A stretch of 47,120 bases of DNA from JAWXCF01 sp034440515 (GCA_034440515.1 JAWXCF010000034.1:1-47120), one strand, 5' to 3'; positions 18,363 to 27,690 are shown, counted from the stretch's first letter. The notes: generated by a model from the sequence alone, not told the origin. Program-made: numbers and translations.

Positions 18363-19160
18363 TTACTGTTCTAGAAACTCTCTATTTAACAGCAAAGCCA
18401 AATTTTCATCGGGGGGCGCTACTATATATCGCCCTCTGCTGAATAGAGTTATATTCCCAGTTTCCTCACTGACTACTACTGCTAGCGCATCAGTCTGTTC
18501 TGCTATTCCCATTGCACTTCTGTGTCTTAATCCAAATTGTGCTGGCAACTCTGCCCTATCACTAACTGGTAATATGCAACTTGCTGCCTTTAACATACCT
18601 TGTACTACTATCACAGCTCCGTCGTGCATCGGGCTATTCTTGTTAAAAATCGTTAATATTAACCTTGATGAAATTTGAGCATCTATTGGAATACCTGTTG
18701 TTGCAAAGAATTTCAACTCCGTACTTCTAGCAAAAACTATTATTGCTCCTAACCGCTCTTTACTCATTTGTTTACAAGCTATAGCAAATTCTTCCCAAGG
18801 CAACTCCTCCTCTTGCATATACTTAAAATTCCATTTTAGTGAGAATCTATTCTTTGACTTCCTAGACTGACCTACATTGCTTTGACCCAAACTTATCATC
18901 CATCTGCGAATCTCTTGCTGAAATACCACAATAAGTGCTAGGCTACCTATACTTATCAATTGATTCAACAGGGTACTTAACAATCGCATATTAAGGGCAC
19001 GAGTTACTACCCCAATTAAGTAAATAATTAAGAATCCAAAGAAGAAGGTAAATGCCAATTGCCCCTTTATAGACTTATATAAAACAAACAAGATGGTCGC
19101 CAACAAGATGATGTCTAAAATATCGAGAAAGCGAAGGGACAAAAATCCTAAATCAACCAT
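18363..19160 (-). CDS. cdaA: Diadenylate cyclase CdaA (c-di-AMP synthase)
   Basis: A 265-residue membrane enzyme that condenses two ATP into c-di-AMP. Three hydrophobic segments fill residues 1-85, then a DAC domain carries both catalytic motifs: DGA at 170-172 (in MHDGAVIVV) and RHRSA at 202-206. Length and layout are those of CdaA (DisA_N family, YbbP type). It overlaps folP by 8 bases on the same strand. No CdaR or glmM is adjacent, unlike in Firmicutes, so regulation probably differs. Confidence 0.94.
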   Translation of the reverse strand: MVDLGFLSLRFLDILDIILLATILFVLYKSIKGQLAFTFFFGFLIIYLIGVVTRALNMRLLSTLLNQLISIGSLALIVVFQQEIRRWMISLGQSNVGQSRKSKNRFSLKWNFKYMQEEELPWEEFAIACKQMSKERLGAIIVFARSTELKFFATTGIPIDAQISSRLILTIFNKNSPMHDGAVIVVQGMLKAASCILPVSDRAELPAQFGLRHRSAMGIAEQTDALAVVVSEETGNITLFSRGRYIVAPPDENLALLLNREFLEQ

Positions 19161-20007
19161 TATTATTATAATATTCCATAATCGTTATTAACTCCACTGC
19201 CGGCTTTACATCGTGCACTCTAAGAATATTTGCCCCATTCAATATAGCCAAAGTATTCGCAGTTAATGTGCCGTTCAGCGATTCTTTTGCCTTAACCTGA
19301 AGCAACTCATTTATCATACGCTTTCTGCTAATTCCCACTAAAATAGGTCTATTAAAAATACTTATTGCATTCAAATTTTTCAGTAGTGTCCAGTTGTGAC
19401 TAAGTGATTTACCAAATCCAAATCCAGGGTCTAAAATCAAGTCAACTATTGCGTGCCCAGTCGCCTCTTCTATGCATTCGCTAAAGTATTGGTTTACCTC
19501 TGTTATTACATTATCATATTTCGGATTAACTTGCATAGTTTTAGGGGTACCCTTTTTATGCATCATTATATAGGGTACTTTAAGTTTGCCTACGGTTTCA
19601 TACATTTTTGTATCATCTTTTCCAGCTGATATATCATTTACTATATGTGCACCAGCATTTATTGCTGCCATTGCTACTTGGTGTCTAAAAGTATCTATAC
19701 TTAGTATCGATTGCGGAAATTCATTAACTATTTCGTCTATTATTGGAATTACTCTATCTATCTCTTCAACCTCTGTTACATCATCTGCACCTGGTCTGCT
19801 ACTGTATCCACCTATATCTATTATGCTTACACCATCAGTAATCATTTGCCCAACGTAGTCTATAGCTGCAGAAATGTTGTTGTAATTGCCCCCGTCATAG
19901 TAACTGTCTGGCGTGGCATTCAGTATGCCCATCACTTTCGGCTTTTTTAATTCCAATAGTTTTCCTCGACAATTAAGACTAAAGTATGACTGTTCTGTAG
20001 CTGACAA
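19153..20007 (-). CDS. folP: Dihydropteroate synthase
   Basis: A 284-residue TIM-barrel enzyme joining p-aminobenzoate to dihydropterin pyrophosphate; the sulfonamide target. It has MGILNATPDSYYDGG (26-40), IDIGGYSSRPGA, LSIDTFRHQVA, NDISAG, DPGFGFGKSLSHN and GISRKRMI, covering pterin, diphosphate and pABA sites. The start is a TTG at 20007; no ATG lies upstream of the first motif. It overlaps cdaA by 8 bases, so the two are probably co-transcribed. Confidence 0.95.
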   Translation of the reverse strand: MSATEQSYFSLNCRGKLLELKKPKVMGILNATPDSYYDGGNYNNISAAIDYVGQMITDGVSIIDIGGYSSRPGADDVTEVEEIDRVIPIIDEIVNEFPQSILSIDTFRHQVAMAAINAGAHIVNDISAGKDDTKMYETVGKLKVPYIMMHKKGTPKTMQVNPKYDNVITEVNQYFSECIEEATGHAIVDLILDPGFGFGKSLSHNWTLLKNLNAISIFNRPILVGISRKRMINELLQVKAKESLNGTLTANTLAILNGANILRVHDVKPAVELITIMEYYNNNG

Positions 20008-20128
20008 TTTTCGTAGTATAATGGAACTTAGGGTGTAAAATTAACTGATGCATTGCTTAATTTTAGTATCTATTTACATACTAGTGCATATTGTATTTTC
20101 TTTGTAAGCATAGCAAAATTGTCCAACT

Positions 20129-20665
20129 GTGAGTAATACCCAATTAGAATATAGCAATATACAAACAGAGTGTTCAAACCTATTTTACGCTAAGGCAAAA
20201 GATTATGGTACATCTTGGCGGGTAATGCGACTGCCCAGCCTATTAGACCAAATATTTATCAAGGCAAAAAGAATCAGAAGTATTCAAGAAAATGTAGGGG
20301 AACAAAAGGTAAATGATCCTATACGTGGCGATTATATCGGTATTATAAACTATTGCATAATGATGTTGATACAGATGGAACTGGGTGTAACAATTGATGC
20401 TGACGAAAATGTAGAAGCAATATTCAGCCTATATAACATAAATTTTAAAAAGGCAAACCAAATAATGCTTGATAAAAACCACGATTATGGTGAGGCTTGG
20501 CGCAATATGAATGTTGAAAGCTTTATAGACCTAATCCTGTCTAGAATAGCCAGATTAAAGCAAATTTTTACCAATAAACATACCTCTGAAGTGAGCGAGG
20601 GTCCAGATAGTAATCTTTACGATATGGTGAATTATGCCATATTCGCTCTTATTAGATTAGATTGA
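20129..20665 (+). CDS. DUF1599 domain protein (duplicated domain)
   Basis: A 178-residue protein starting with GTG. It holds two copies of one motif: KAKDYGTSWRVMRLPSLLDQ at about residues 24-43 and KNHDYGEAWRNMNVESFIDL later, each followed by a helix rich in Arg and Lys. This is the DUF1599 family, which I recall being described as a nucleotide-modification-associated domain. It diverges from folP and precedes the DoxX-like gene, an order I recall from other Bacteroidota. The role is unknown; the conserved Asp-Tyr-Gly and Trp-Arg residues suggest ligand binding. Confidence 0.85.
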   Translation: MSNTQLEYSNIQTECSNLFYAKAKDYGTSWRVMRLPSLLDQIFIKAKRIRSIQENVGEQKVNDPIRGDYIGIINYCIMMLIQMELGVTIDADENVEAIFSLYNINFKKANQIMLDKNHDYGEAWRNMNVESFIDLILSRIARLKQIFTNKHTSEVSEGPDSNLYDMVNYAIFALIRLD

Positions 20666-20767
20666 TCATATTTCAATGTTAGTCGCTTAAATATTACACA
20701 ACATTAAGTTCTATTTATTGGGTGATGGTACTATCATTGTATAAATAAATCACGTAAGGGATAAAAT

Positions 20768-21955
20768 ATGAATATTAGAAAATTAATCACATCTATTAGC
20801 CAGTATTTAGTTGGTGTCTTATTTGTGTTTTCTGGATTAATTAAGGCTAATGACCCGAAAGGATTTGCCATAAAATTAGAAGAGTATTTCCAAATATTTA
20901 AACTAGATCTGCCAGATTTAAGTAAATTTTTCGAAGTACTTGCCTTAAATGCTGAACCTATGTCCATCGCCTTAGTTGTTTTTGAAATGGTGCTAGGCGT
21001 CTGTCTTATATTAGGTGTATTTAGGCGATTTACAGTTTGGTCACTATTGTTAATGATTCTGTTTTTTACATTTTTAACTTTCTACAGTGCTCAGTTTAAT
21101 AAAGTAACAGATTGCGGTTGTTTCGGCGATGCCATAAAGCTTAGACCTTGGCAGTCATTTAATAAAGATATATTCCTATTATTTTTCATTGTCATTCTGT
21201 TCATAAATTGGAAATACATCCAGCGACCATTTATGAGTAGAATTACGGGACGTAGATTGGTTGTTGGCTTCGGAGTAATGTTTCTGCTATTCACGCTTTT
21301 TAACTATATGTATTTGCCAGTAGTTGACTTTAGACCCTACAAACCAGGAAACGACATTTATAAATTAAGTATGGTGCCGGAAGGTTACCCGACTGATAGT
21401 TTTAAGATGTCATTCATATATAAAAAACTAAGTACTGACAGCACAGAGCGAGAATTCACACCAGAGGAAATTCAAAAGGTTGATACTTCGGTTTTAAATC
21501 AATATAGATTTGTTCGTAGAAATCAAACCCTGATAAAAGCAGGCTATAAACCACCAATTCAAGGCTTTGTACTATCAGACTCTTCTAGGCAAACAGTAAC
21601 AGACAGTTTCTGGGGGCAAACAGGGTATAGGCTAATATTTATATATGCAAATCTAAAAGACAATAAAATTTCTGTACAACCAGAAATAAATTCTTTAATC
21701 AGCAACTTAAAAAAAGATAAGAAAATCAGACTGTGGGCCTTTACCAGTAGCAGTCAACCTTTAGCGCAAGCATTTGCTAAAGAGAATAACTTTACCTTAC
21801 CCTTTTTCACTTTAGACGAAGTTCCTGTCAAGACGATGATTCGCAGTAACCCAGGGGTTATGCTTTTAAAAAACAATGTTGTAGTACAATATTGGTCAGC
21901 ATTAAGAATTCCAACTAAGGAAAAATTGGACGATTACATAACTGAAGCAAAATGA
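20768..21955 (+). CDS. BT_3928-type protein: DoxX-like membrane domain plus thioredoxin-like domain
   Basis: A 395-residue inner-membrane protein. The first 180 residues contain about five membrane segments of the DoxX/MauE type, with GVLFVFSGLIKANDPKGFA near the start and a cysteine pair in DCGCFGD before a further membrane segment. A beta-rich periplasmic region follows, and the last 120 residues resemble a thioredoxin fold without a CxxC motif. The family is common in Bacteroidota next to folP/DUF1599; a redox or electron-carrier role is an inference from the MauE similarity. It runs into the permease gene after 10 bases. Confidence 0.85.
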   Translation: MNIRKLITSISQYLVGVLFVFSGLIKANDPKGFAIKLEEYFQIFKLDLPDLSKFFEVLALNAEPMSIALVVFEMVLGVCLILGVFRRFTVWSLLLMILFFTFLTFYSAQFNKVTDCGCFGDAIKLRPWQSFNKDIFLLFFIVILFINWKYIQRPFMSRITGRRLVVGFGVMFLLFTLFNYMYLPVVDFRPYKPGNDIYKLSMVPEGYPTDSFKMSFIYKKLSTDSTEREFTPEEIQKVDTSVLNQYRFVRRNQTLIKAGYKPPIQGFVLSDSSRQTVTDSFWGQTGYRLIFIYANLKDNKISVQPEINSLISNLKKDKKIRLWAFTSSSQPLAQAFAKENNFTLPFFTLDEVPVKTMIRSNPGVMLLKNNVVVQYWSALRIPTKEKLDDYITEAK

Positions 21956-21965
21956 TTGCTGTAAA

Positions 21966-23015
21966 ATGATTAGGTTTATCGGGCAGCGTCTGGCTCAAAG
22001 TTTTGTCATATTATTTGGTGTGGTCAGCACAGTTTTTGCCCTATTTATGCTCATTCCTGGTGACCCAGCCCGACTAGCACTCGGACAAAAGGGCGATGAA
22101 GCTACCTTAGCTGCAATGAGAAAAGATATGGGGCTAGATAAGTCTAAACTTCAACAGTACTTCTTGTATTTAAATGACTTATCACCGATAGGCACGGTTG
22201 CATCTCAAGATTCTATTCAGACTAAATTAAAACTACTTCAAGTAAATAAAGAAAAAACTTTAGCTTTAAAATTGCCCTGGCTAAGGATTAGTTATCAAAG
22301 CGGCAGACCAGTCAGCAGCAGCTTAACTCAAGCATTTGTCAATACCATAATTTTAGCAACAGCAGCATTTGGCATTTCAACCATATTTGGTGTATTATTT
22401 GGTGTGCTATCAGCATTATATAGAAATAAATGGCAAGACGCCGTGATTATGTCTATAGCTAATGTTGGCATTAGTGTACCTAGCTTCTTTGCTGCAATTG
22501 TTATAGCTTGGGTGTTTGGATTTTTACTTCATTCCATTACTGGTTTGCCTATGTATGGTAGTTTGTATGATATTCACCCATTTAAAGGTAGTTATATAGC
22601 TTGGCACCACCTCATATTGCCGGCTATTGCCTTGGGCATCAGACCATTATCGGTTATCACCCAGCTTACACGTAGCAGTATGATAGACGTATTGCATCAA
22701 GATTACATTCGTACAGCTAGGGCTAAGGGACTTACACCCAGACTTATATACTATAGGCACGCATTGCTTAATGCTTTGAACCCTGTATTAACCTCTGTAA
22801 GCGGTTGGTTTGCCAGTTTGCTTAGTGGCGCCTTTTTTATAGAATTTATATTTGGCTGGAATGGACTAGGTAAGTTAACAGTCGATGCACTTTTGACAAG
22901 TGACCTACCACTAATAATGGGGGCTGTACTTTCCATAGCCATTATATTTGTATTTATAAACATAATAGTAGATGTACTTTACGCTTGGATAGACCCAAGA
23001 ATTAGAAATTATTAG
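21966..23015 (+). CDS. ABC transporter permease (dipeptide/oligopeptide DppB type)
   Basis: A 349-residue inner-membrane permease with the DppB/OppB layout: an N-terminal segment RFIGQRLAQSFVILFGVVST, the early PGDPARLALG, five later membrane helices, and the EAA loop (DYIRTARAKGLTPRLIYYRHA), which contacts the ATPase. A large periplasmic loop lies at about residues 60-120. No second permease, ATPase or binding protein is next to it; they must be elsewhere. It sits between the DoxX-like gene and aroK on one strand. Confidence 0.88.
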   Translation: MIRFIGQRLAQSFVILFGVVSTVFALFMLIPGDPARLALGQKGDEATLAAMRKDMGLDKSKLQQYFLYLNDLSPIGTVASQDSIQTKLKLLQVNKEKTLALKLPWLRISYQSGRPVSSSLTQAFVNTIILATAAFGISTIFGVLFGVLSALYRNKWQDAVIMSIANVGISVPSFFAAIVIAWVFGFLLHSITGLPMYGSLYDIHPFKGSYIAWHHLILPAIALGIRPLSVITQLTRSSMIDVLHQDYIRTARAKGLTPRLIYYRHALLNALNPVLTSVSGWFASLLSGAFFIEFIFGWNGLGKLTVDALLTSDLPLIMGAVLSIAIIFVFINIIVDVLYAWIDPRIRNY

Positions 23016-23045
23016 TTTAATTAAAAATATCAGAATCAAATAATT

Positions 23046-23552
23046 ATGATTATTTATTTAGTAGGATTTATGGGTAGCGGAAAGTCTACCTATGGCAAAA
23101 TGATGGCGGAAGAAACTGGATATTCTTTTATAGATTTAGACCAAGAGATAGAAGGTCAATACAAAATGACCATCCCTGAACTATTTGAAAAAGAAGGGCA
23201 AGATAATTTTAGAATAATAGAAAGTCAAGTACTAAAAGGATTGATTTTAAATGAAAATCAAATAGTAGCCTGCGGTGGCGGTACGCCTTGCTACCTAGAC
23301 AATATGAGCCATATATTAGACCAAGGCACAGTAGTTTATCTTAAATATTTTGAGAAAGAACTAGTAGCTCGCCTAGAAAATGATGATACTGAAAGACCTA
23401 TGTTGCAGGAAGATGAAACTTTAGAAAATGTAGTCTATAAACTGCTAAGGAAGAGGGCTGTCCACTATCACAGAGCTGACTTGGTCATTAACCCAGAATT
23501 GGTTCCCCCTGCTGAACTTCTTGCTCTATTAGTAGCTAATTCTTCCCAGTAG
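23046..23552 (+). CDS. aroK: Shikimate kinase
   Basis: A 168-residue P-loop kinase that phosphorylates shikimate at O-3 for chorismate synthesis. It has GFMGSGKST (7-15), IDLDQEIE (29-36) with the substrate-binding Asp, FRIIES (55-60), GGGTP (77-81) and a lid with ERPML. Length is standard. Its last 85 bases overlap, on the opposite strand, the tail of the lycopene cyclase gene. Confidence 0.95.
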   Translation: MIIYLVGFMGSGKSTYGKMMAEETGYSFIDLDQEIEGQYKMTIPELFEKEGQDNFRIIESQVLKGLILNENQIVACGGGTPCYLDNMSHILDQGTVVYLKYFEKELVARLENDDTERPMLQEDETLENVVYKLLRKRAVHYHRADLVINPELVPPAELLALLVANSSQ

Positions 23553-24241
23553 CTTAGTATCCAAATGGGTAAGGCTAATAAATTATAATTATATATAAAG
23601 TCCTCTATGGGTATGGTTCCTGCCCTAATTCCCATAATGTGATCAGAGTTATACATTACCACTGGGTGAGAGGTTAATATGCCATTTACTAAAGCAAATG
23701 GAATCAGAGTTATCATATAGCAAAGCACCATATAGGGTAAGCTATATTTAAATGTACCGTACCTAGTATCTATCACTTTCCACAGCCATAAAATACTTAT
23801 GGCTACAGCTAGTATCGCATTTAGAAATGAATACAGCCTAAAGTAATTCATAACTGCAATGTTGATGCAAACTATCAAGATCATAACAAGTACGCCACCT
23901 GATACTTTTGTAAATGACTTTAAATTAATTATATAAGCACGCAAGCAATAGTAAATAAATATACAACTGAATGGTACTGTGATGAAGAATAAGTATTCCT
24001 CTATTGGCAAGCCTGGTAAGTCTGCAATAATATAATCGGGGTTAAATGACCAAACCTGATAATGTGCAAATATTAAATCCCAAATGATGAATATAAGTCC
24101 ACTGAGCCCTATTGCTGCAAATACTTTAGGAAAATGCTTGTAGAATGCTACTTTTTTATCGAAACTTAATAGAAAAGGAAAGAATACAGAGGCAACATTT
24201 AGAATTAGGTAAATATAATTAGAGTAATATACATCACTCAT
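23468..24241 (-). CDS. Lycopene cyclase domain protein (CrtYc-CrtYd-type fusion)
   Basis: A 257-residue membrane protein with about seven helices and two copies of the small-subunit lycopene cyclase motif: PIEEYLFF at 79-86 and PIEDFIYN at 211-218. These acidic PxEE/PxED motifs mark the two halves of the archaeal/actinobacterial-type cyclase, here on one chain. It should cyclise lycopene ends to beta rings. The last 28 residues (230-257), including the hydrophilic tail after the final helix, are encoded antisense to aroK. It starts one base into the stop of the preceding small gene (TAATG). Confidence 0.9.
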   Translation of the reverse strand: MSDVYYSNYIYLILNVASVFFPFLLSFDKKVAFYKHFPKVFAAIGLSGLIFIIWDLIFAHYQVWSFNPDYIIADLPGLPIEEYLFFITVPFSCIFIYYCLRAYIINLKSFTKVSGGVLVMILIVCINIAVMNYFRLYSFLNAILAVAISILWLWKVIDTRYGTFKYSLPYMVLCYMITLIPFALVNGILTSHPVVMYNSDHIMGIRAGTIPIEDFIYNYNLLALPIWILSYWEELATNRARSSAGGTNSGLMTKSAL

Positions 24242-24738
24242 TACCCTTTCATCACTTTTAATTCCTTATCAGTGCATAGCTTATTCTCTGTAAAGAATTG
24301 GACTATAACTTCTCTTACTTCTTTAACAGCAGAACTGGCATATTTTAATATTACTTTCTTGTCTTTATCTAAATCATTACTATAGCCCAGATATTCGGGG
24401 ATGTAAAACTGAATTGTATATCTTAAAAATCTCAGCTCTGCATCGCTTGGCGCTGCAGCTATTGCCTTTGCCAATGTAACTTGACTTTTATTTAAATACT
24501 TAATTTTATTATACGGATTCCAAGCGTGTTTGGCTATAATGGCCTCTATTGCACCCTTATAGCCAACTATCAAAGCATTACTATTCTCGTATTGCAATTT
24601 ATCATACAGTTCATCAGCCAAGTTACTGTTCTCAATTGCCTTGATGTAGAGTACTCGTAATTGTTTAACAGATAGTGTATTGTTGCCAAACCCTAAACTA
24701 GTAACTAGAAGTGCGATGATAATTATAAGTTTTTTCAT
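24241..24738 (-). CDS. Secreted protein of unknown function in the carotenoid cluster
   Basis: A 165-residue protein with a clear signal peptide (LIIIIALLVTSLGFG) and a helical mature part: VLYIKAIENSNLADELYDKL, GYKGAIEAIIAKHAWNPYNK and a C-terminal AVKEVREVIVQFF. I do not recognise the family. It overlaps the lycopene cyclase start by one base and follows crtB after 42 bases, so it is surely co-expressed with carotenoid synthesis. A periplasmic helical protein could help place or carry the pigment, but nothing in the sequence shows this. Confidence 0.8.
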   Translation of the reverse strand: MKKLIIIIALLVTSLGFGNNTLSVKQLRVLYIKAIENSNLADELYDKLQYENSNALIVGYKGAIEAIIAKHAWNPYNKIKYLNKSQVTLAKAIAAAPSDAELRFLRYTIQFYIPEYLGYSNDLDKDKKVILKYASSAVKEVREVIVQFFTENKLCTDKELKVMKG

Positions 24739-24780
24739 AAAGTTCGGAGAGGCAAATTTCTATAAAAAAGTTTTAATTCG

Positions 24781-25608
24781 CTAAGAAATCACCTTTTTTA
24801 AGCGAATTCGCAATAACATACTTAACTTTTCTGCATTTGCAACCCTAATCCTAGTCTGCATTATGTGTTGAGCGTCAGTCTTTCGAATCTTATTAAATAA
24901 TCTATAATAGTACCTATATGCCAATAGTACGCCAGACCGTGAAGATTTGGGAAGCAATTTTATTCCAAGCTTAGCTTGTATAAAATCATCTTCTATTTGT
25001 TCTTCTATCAAGCTCTTATCTAAATTGTTAAACGTCTTCCAATCAACACCTGGGAAATAAACTCTACCACGCTCTTCAAAATCTGACTGAACATCTCTTA
25101 AGAAATTAACCTTTTGAAATGCAGCACCTAGTTTTCTAGCAGGTTCCTTTATTTGATTGTACAATTCAACATTGTTCCCGCAAAACACCTTTAGGCACAT
25201 TAGCCCTACTACCTCTGCCGAACCATAAACATACTCCTCAAATTGATTTTGAGCATATTTATCTTCATATAAATCCATCTCCATACTATGTAGAAATGAA
25301 TCAATTAAATCCCTATCTAAATTGTAAGTACGCACTACATCTGCAAAAGCGTGTAATATAAGATTCGTAGATATACCTTGATCTATAGCTGAGTAAGTAT
25401 CTTCTTTTAACTTAGCTAACAAATTAGCCTTATCGTAATCGTGAAAAGTATCTACAACTTCATCTGCCAATCTAACAAAGCCATATATACCACATATATA
25501 GTCGTGCAGGCTTTTATCTAGCGTCTTAATAGCTAAATTAAAGCTAGTACTATACCGCTTGGTTACTATGGTACTACATTGATAAGCAGTTTTCTTATAC
25601 AGCTTCAT
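24781..25608 (-). CDS. crtB: Phytoene synthase
   Basis: A 275-residue trans-isoprenyl diphosphate synthase of the phytoene/squalene family, joining two geranylgeranyl diphosphates head to head. Both Asp-rich Mg-binding motifs are present: RLADEVVD near residue 46 and NFLRDVQSDFEERGRVYFP at about 148-166. It is on the short side for the family but complete. It overlaps the crtI stop region by 14 bases, typical of coupled crtI-crtB pairs. Confidence 0.94.
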   Translation of the reverse strand: MKLYKKTAYQCSTIVTKRYSTSFNLAIKTLDKSLHDYICGIYGFVRLADEVVDTFHDYDKANLLAKLKEDTYSAIDQGISTNLILHAFADVVRTYNLDRDLIDSFLHSMEMDLYEDKYAQNQFEEYVYGSAEVVGLMCLKVFCGNNVELYNQIKEPARKLGAAFQKVNFLRDVQSDFEERGRVYFPGVDWKTFNNLDKSLIEEQIEDDFIQAKLGIKLLPKSSRSGVLLAYRYYYRLFNKIRKTDAQHIMQTRIRVANAEKLSMLLRIRLKKVIS

Positions 25609-27079
25609 TATCTTTTATTATTCGCTGTGTTACCAGGTTAGAACTAATTACAACTATAGGTAAACCTGTACCGGGTGTGGTGCTTGCACCAACATAATAC
25701 AAGTTATTATATTTTTCGTCTTTATTGGCTGGTCTCAGGGCTCCTATTTGGTCTAAGCCGTGGGCTAAACCTAATCCACTACCTTGATACAAATTAAATT
25801 TTTGCTCCCATTCGTCTGGAGTCCACACTGTTTTAGTCAAAATATTTGCTTGCAAATCAATTCCAATCCTTTGGCCTAAGTCATTAATGATATTTAGAGA
25901 CAATTGTTCTGAATCACTCCAATCTGGCTTAAATCTTTTATCGGGTACTGGGCAAAGTATAAATATGTTTTCACATCCGGCAAGGGCACAAGTAGGGTCA
26001 CTCTTACTGGGCATATTTACATAATAGTAGGGCTTATCTGGACTAATAGAAGTTGTAAATATGTCACTAGCATAATCTTTAAAATTATCGCCCAAGAAAT
26101 AATTGTGGTGGTTTAATTGCGGTATTTTCCCTTGTACACCTAGGTAAATAGTGAAGGGTGCAAGTGTCCACTTCATTTTATTTAGTTTTTGAGTATTATA
26201 TTTTGGCTTCTCCATCACCATTCCTCTGAACGATGCTGCATCTGCATTGCAGACCATAACATCAGCAGACCATTTTTTTCCATCGCTACTTGTAAAGTTC
26301 TTTACATTATTCCCCTTTGCCTCAAATCCAATTATTTCGGTATTATACGTAAATTTAACTCCGTGTTTCTTTAACTCATCTACTATTAGCTCAGTTATCT
26401 TATACATCCCCCCCTCTACCTGCCAGTATCCGTCGTGAATTAATTCAGTGTAGTTTAGCAAACTATATACTGCAGGAGTATTAAATGGTGTAGAGCCTAA
26501 AAAGAAAGCTACTAAGCTAAAAATAACCTTTACATCTTCGCTTTTAAAATATTTGCCCAACTCCGTCCACATACTTCTAAACATAAGGGGAGCGTGATGC
26601 CAAGGTACAGTAGCCATACTTAAGGCATAACTGGCTAGGGTAGGGAAATTCTTTTTTATTATTTTATGCTCTGTGTCGTGAAATATTTTACCTGCATTCT
26701 TTAAATATTTCTTTACGTTTTCTAAAAACTCAGGCTCAATTGCTTTAAATTCAGCTGCTAATTTATCTAAATCTCTATGTATATCATAGCGTTTGCTGTC
26801 TTTGGCAAAGTGGACAGAGTATACTGGATCTAGCGGTGTAAGTGGCAGTTTTGATATAGGTATTCCGCAAGTTTCAAAGAATTCTTTGAACTCATAACTC
26901 ATACTAAAGAAGCTAGGCCCTACATCAAACGTAAACCCATCTTTCTTAAATTGGTTAAGCCTTCCCCCTGCTTGGTGATGTTTCTCTACAATCTCTACAT
27001 CATAACCATATTGGCATAATCGCAAGGCTGTACATAGTCCCCCCAAACCTGCACCAATTATGAGCGCTTTTTTTGACAT
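25595..27079 (-). CDS. crtI: Phytoene desaturase
   Basis: A 494-residue FAD enzyme that takes phytoene to lycopene in successive desaturations. The N-terminal dinucleotide fold reads ALIIGAGLGGLCTALRL, followed by EKHHQAGGRL; the C-terminal CrtI signature is YYVGASTTPGTGLPIVV. Length and motifs match bacterial CrtI. It overlaps crtB by 14 bases and starts 40 bases after the sigma factor gene. A -7 element in that gap (27098-27105) suggests it also has its own promoter. Confidence 0.95.
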   Translation of the reverse strand: MSKKALIIGAGLGGLCTALRLCQYGYDVEIVEKHHQAGGRLNQFKKDGFTFDVGPSFFSMSYEFKEFFETCGIPISKLPLTPLDPVYSVHFAKDSKRYDIHRDLDKLAAEFKAIEPEFLENVKKYLKNAGKIFHDTEHKIIKKNFPTLASYALSMATVPWHHAPLMFRSMWTELGKYFKSEDVKVIFSLVAFFLGSTPFNTPAVYSLLNYTELIHDGYWQVEGGMYKITELIVDELKKHGVKFTYNTEIIGFEAKGNNVKNFTSSDGKKWSADVMVCNADAASFRGMVMEKPKYNTQKLNKMKWTLAPFTIYLGVQGKIPQLNHHNYFLGDNFKDYASDIFTTSISPDKPYYYVNMPSKSDPTCALAGCENIFILCPVPDKRFKPDWSDSEQLSLNIINDLGQRIGIDLQANILTKTVWTPDEWEQKFNLYQGSGLGLAHGLDQIGALRPANKDEKYNNLYYVGASTTPGTGLPIVVISSNLVTQRIIKDNEAV

Positions 27080-27097
27080 TGATTATATGCGTTACTG

Positions 27098-27105
27098 CAA
27101 ACTTA
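27098..27105 (-). promoter_or_regulatory. -7 promoter element before crtI
   Basis: The minus strand reads TAAGTTTG, matching TAnnTTTG, in the 40-base gap between the sigma factor stop and the crtI ATG (18 bases before it). It would allow crtI-crtB-cyclase transcription apart from the sigma gene. Confidence 0.45.
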
Positions 27106-27119
27106 GATGCTAAAACTGT

Positions 27120-27620
27120 TTAAAATTTTGAAATATTTCTCTTTAACTCTTTTCTTGCGCAGTGAATCCTACTTTTAACTGTACCAATTGGTACATTTAG
27201 GTTTTCTGCTATCTCGTGGTACTTAAATCCATTAAAATGCAAAAGGAAAGGCATTTTGTAATCGTACTCAAGTTTGTTTATCTCTTTGTACAAATCGTTC
27301 AACATAGAGCTTGTTTCACCATAGTTTGCTTCGTTATTTGAACTATTATTAATTAATAGCTGCCCATCAGTGGTGTCTAAAATGGTGGTTCTCTTTGCCT
27401 TTCTTCTGTAATTGTTTATGAAAATGTTTTTCATAATCGTATACATCCACGCCTTAAGGTTGGTACCAGCGTTATACTTATCCTCACTGCTTAAGGCTCT
27501 AAATACAGTTTCCTGTATTAAGTCTTTAGCGTCGTCTAGGTCGTGGGTTAAGCTCATAGCAAACGGTTTAAGTGTCGCTGAATATTTGGTTACCAATTGA
27601 GAAAAATCTAATGTTGCCAT
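27120..27620 (-). CDS. ECF-type RNA polymerase sigma factor
   Basis: A 166-residue extracytoplasmic-function sigma factor. Region 2 contains DLIQETVFRALSSEDKY and WMYTIMKNIFINNYRRK; region 4 contains YHEIAENLNVPIGTVKSRIH, the -35-binding helix-turn-helix. No anti-sigma gene is next to it. Its place between a CarH-like regulator and crtI suggests that the regulator controls this sigma, which in turn activates carotenoid genes, similar in logic to CarQ in Myxococcus. Its promoter region holds a 36-bp nested palindrome. Confidence 0.92.
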   Translation of the reverse strand: MATLDFSQLVTKYSATLKPFAMSLTHDLDDAKDLIQETVFRALSSEDKYNAGTNLKAWMYTIMKNIFINNYRRKAKRTTILDTTDGQLLINNSSNNEANYGETSSMLNDLYKEINKLEYDYKMPFLLHFNGFKYHEIAENLNVPIGTVKSRIHCARKELKRNISKF

Positions 27621-27637
27621 AGTGTTAAAATTGTAAT

Positions 27638-27655
27638 TGGCATATAGCTATGCCA
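27638..27655. repeat. Inverted repeat in the sigma factor leader
   Basis: TGGCATA and TATGCCA are perfect 7-base arms around TAGC. The repeat lies between the -7 element (27677-27684) and the ATG of the sigma gene, so it could be an operator or an mRNA hairpin near the ribosome site. Confidence 0.5.
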
Positions 27656-27676
27656 TCGTGTTGTCTAATTATATAG

Positions 27677-27684
27677 CAAATTTA
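27677..27684 (-). promoter_or_regulatory. -7 promoter element of the ECF sigma gene
   Basis: The minus strand reads TAAATTTG, an exact TAnnTTTG match, 56 bases before the sigma ATG. The nested palindrome at 27691-27726 begins 6 bases upstream and covers the expected -33 region. Confidence 0.5.
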
Positions 27685-27690
27685 AGATAT

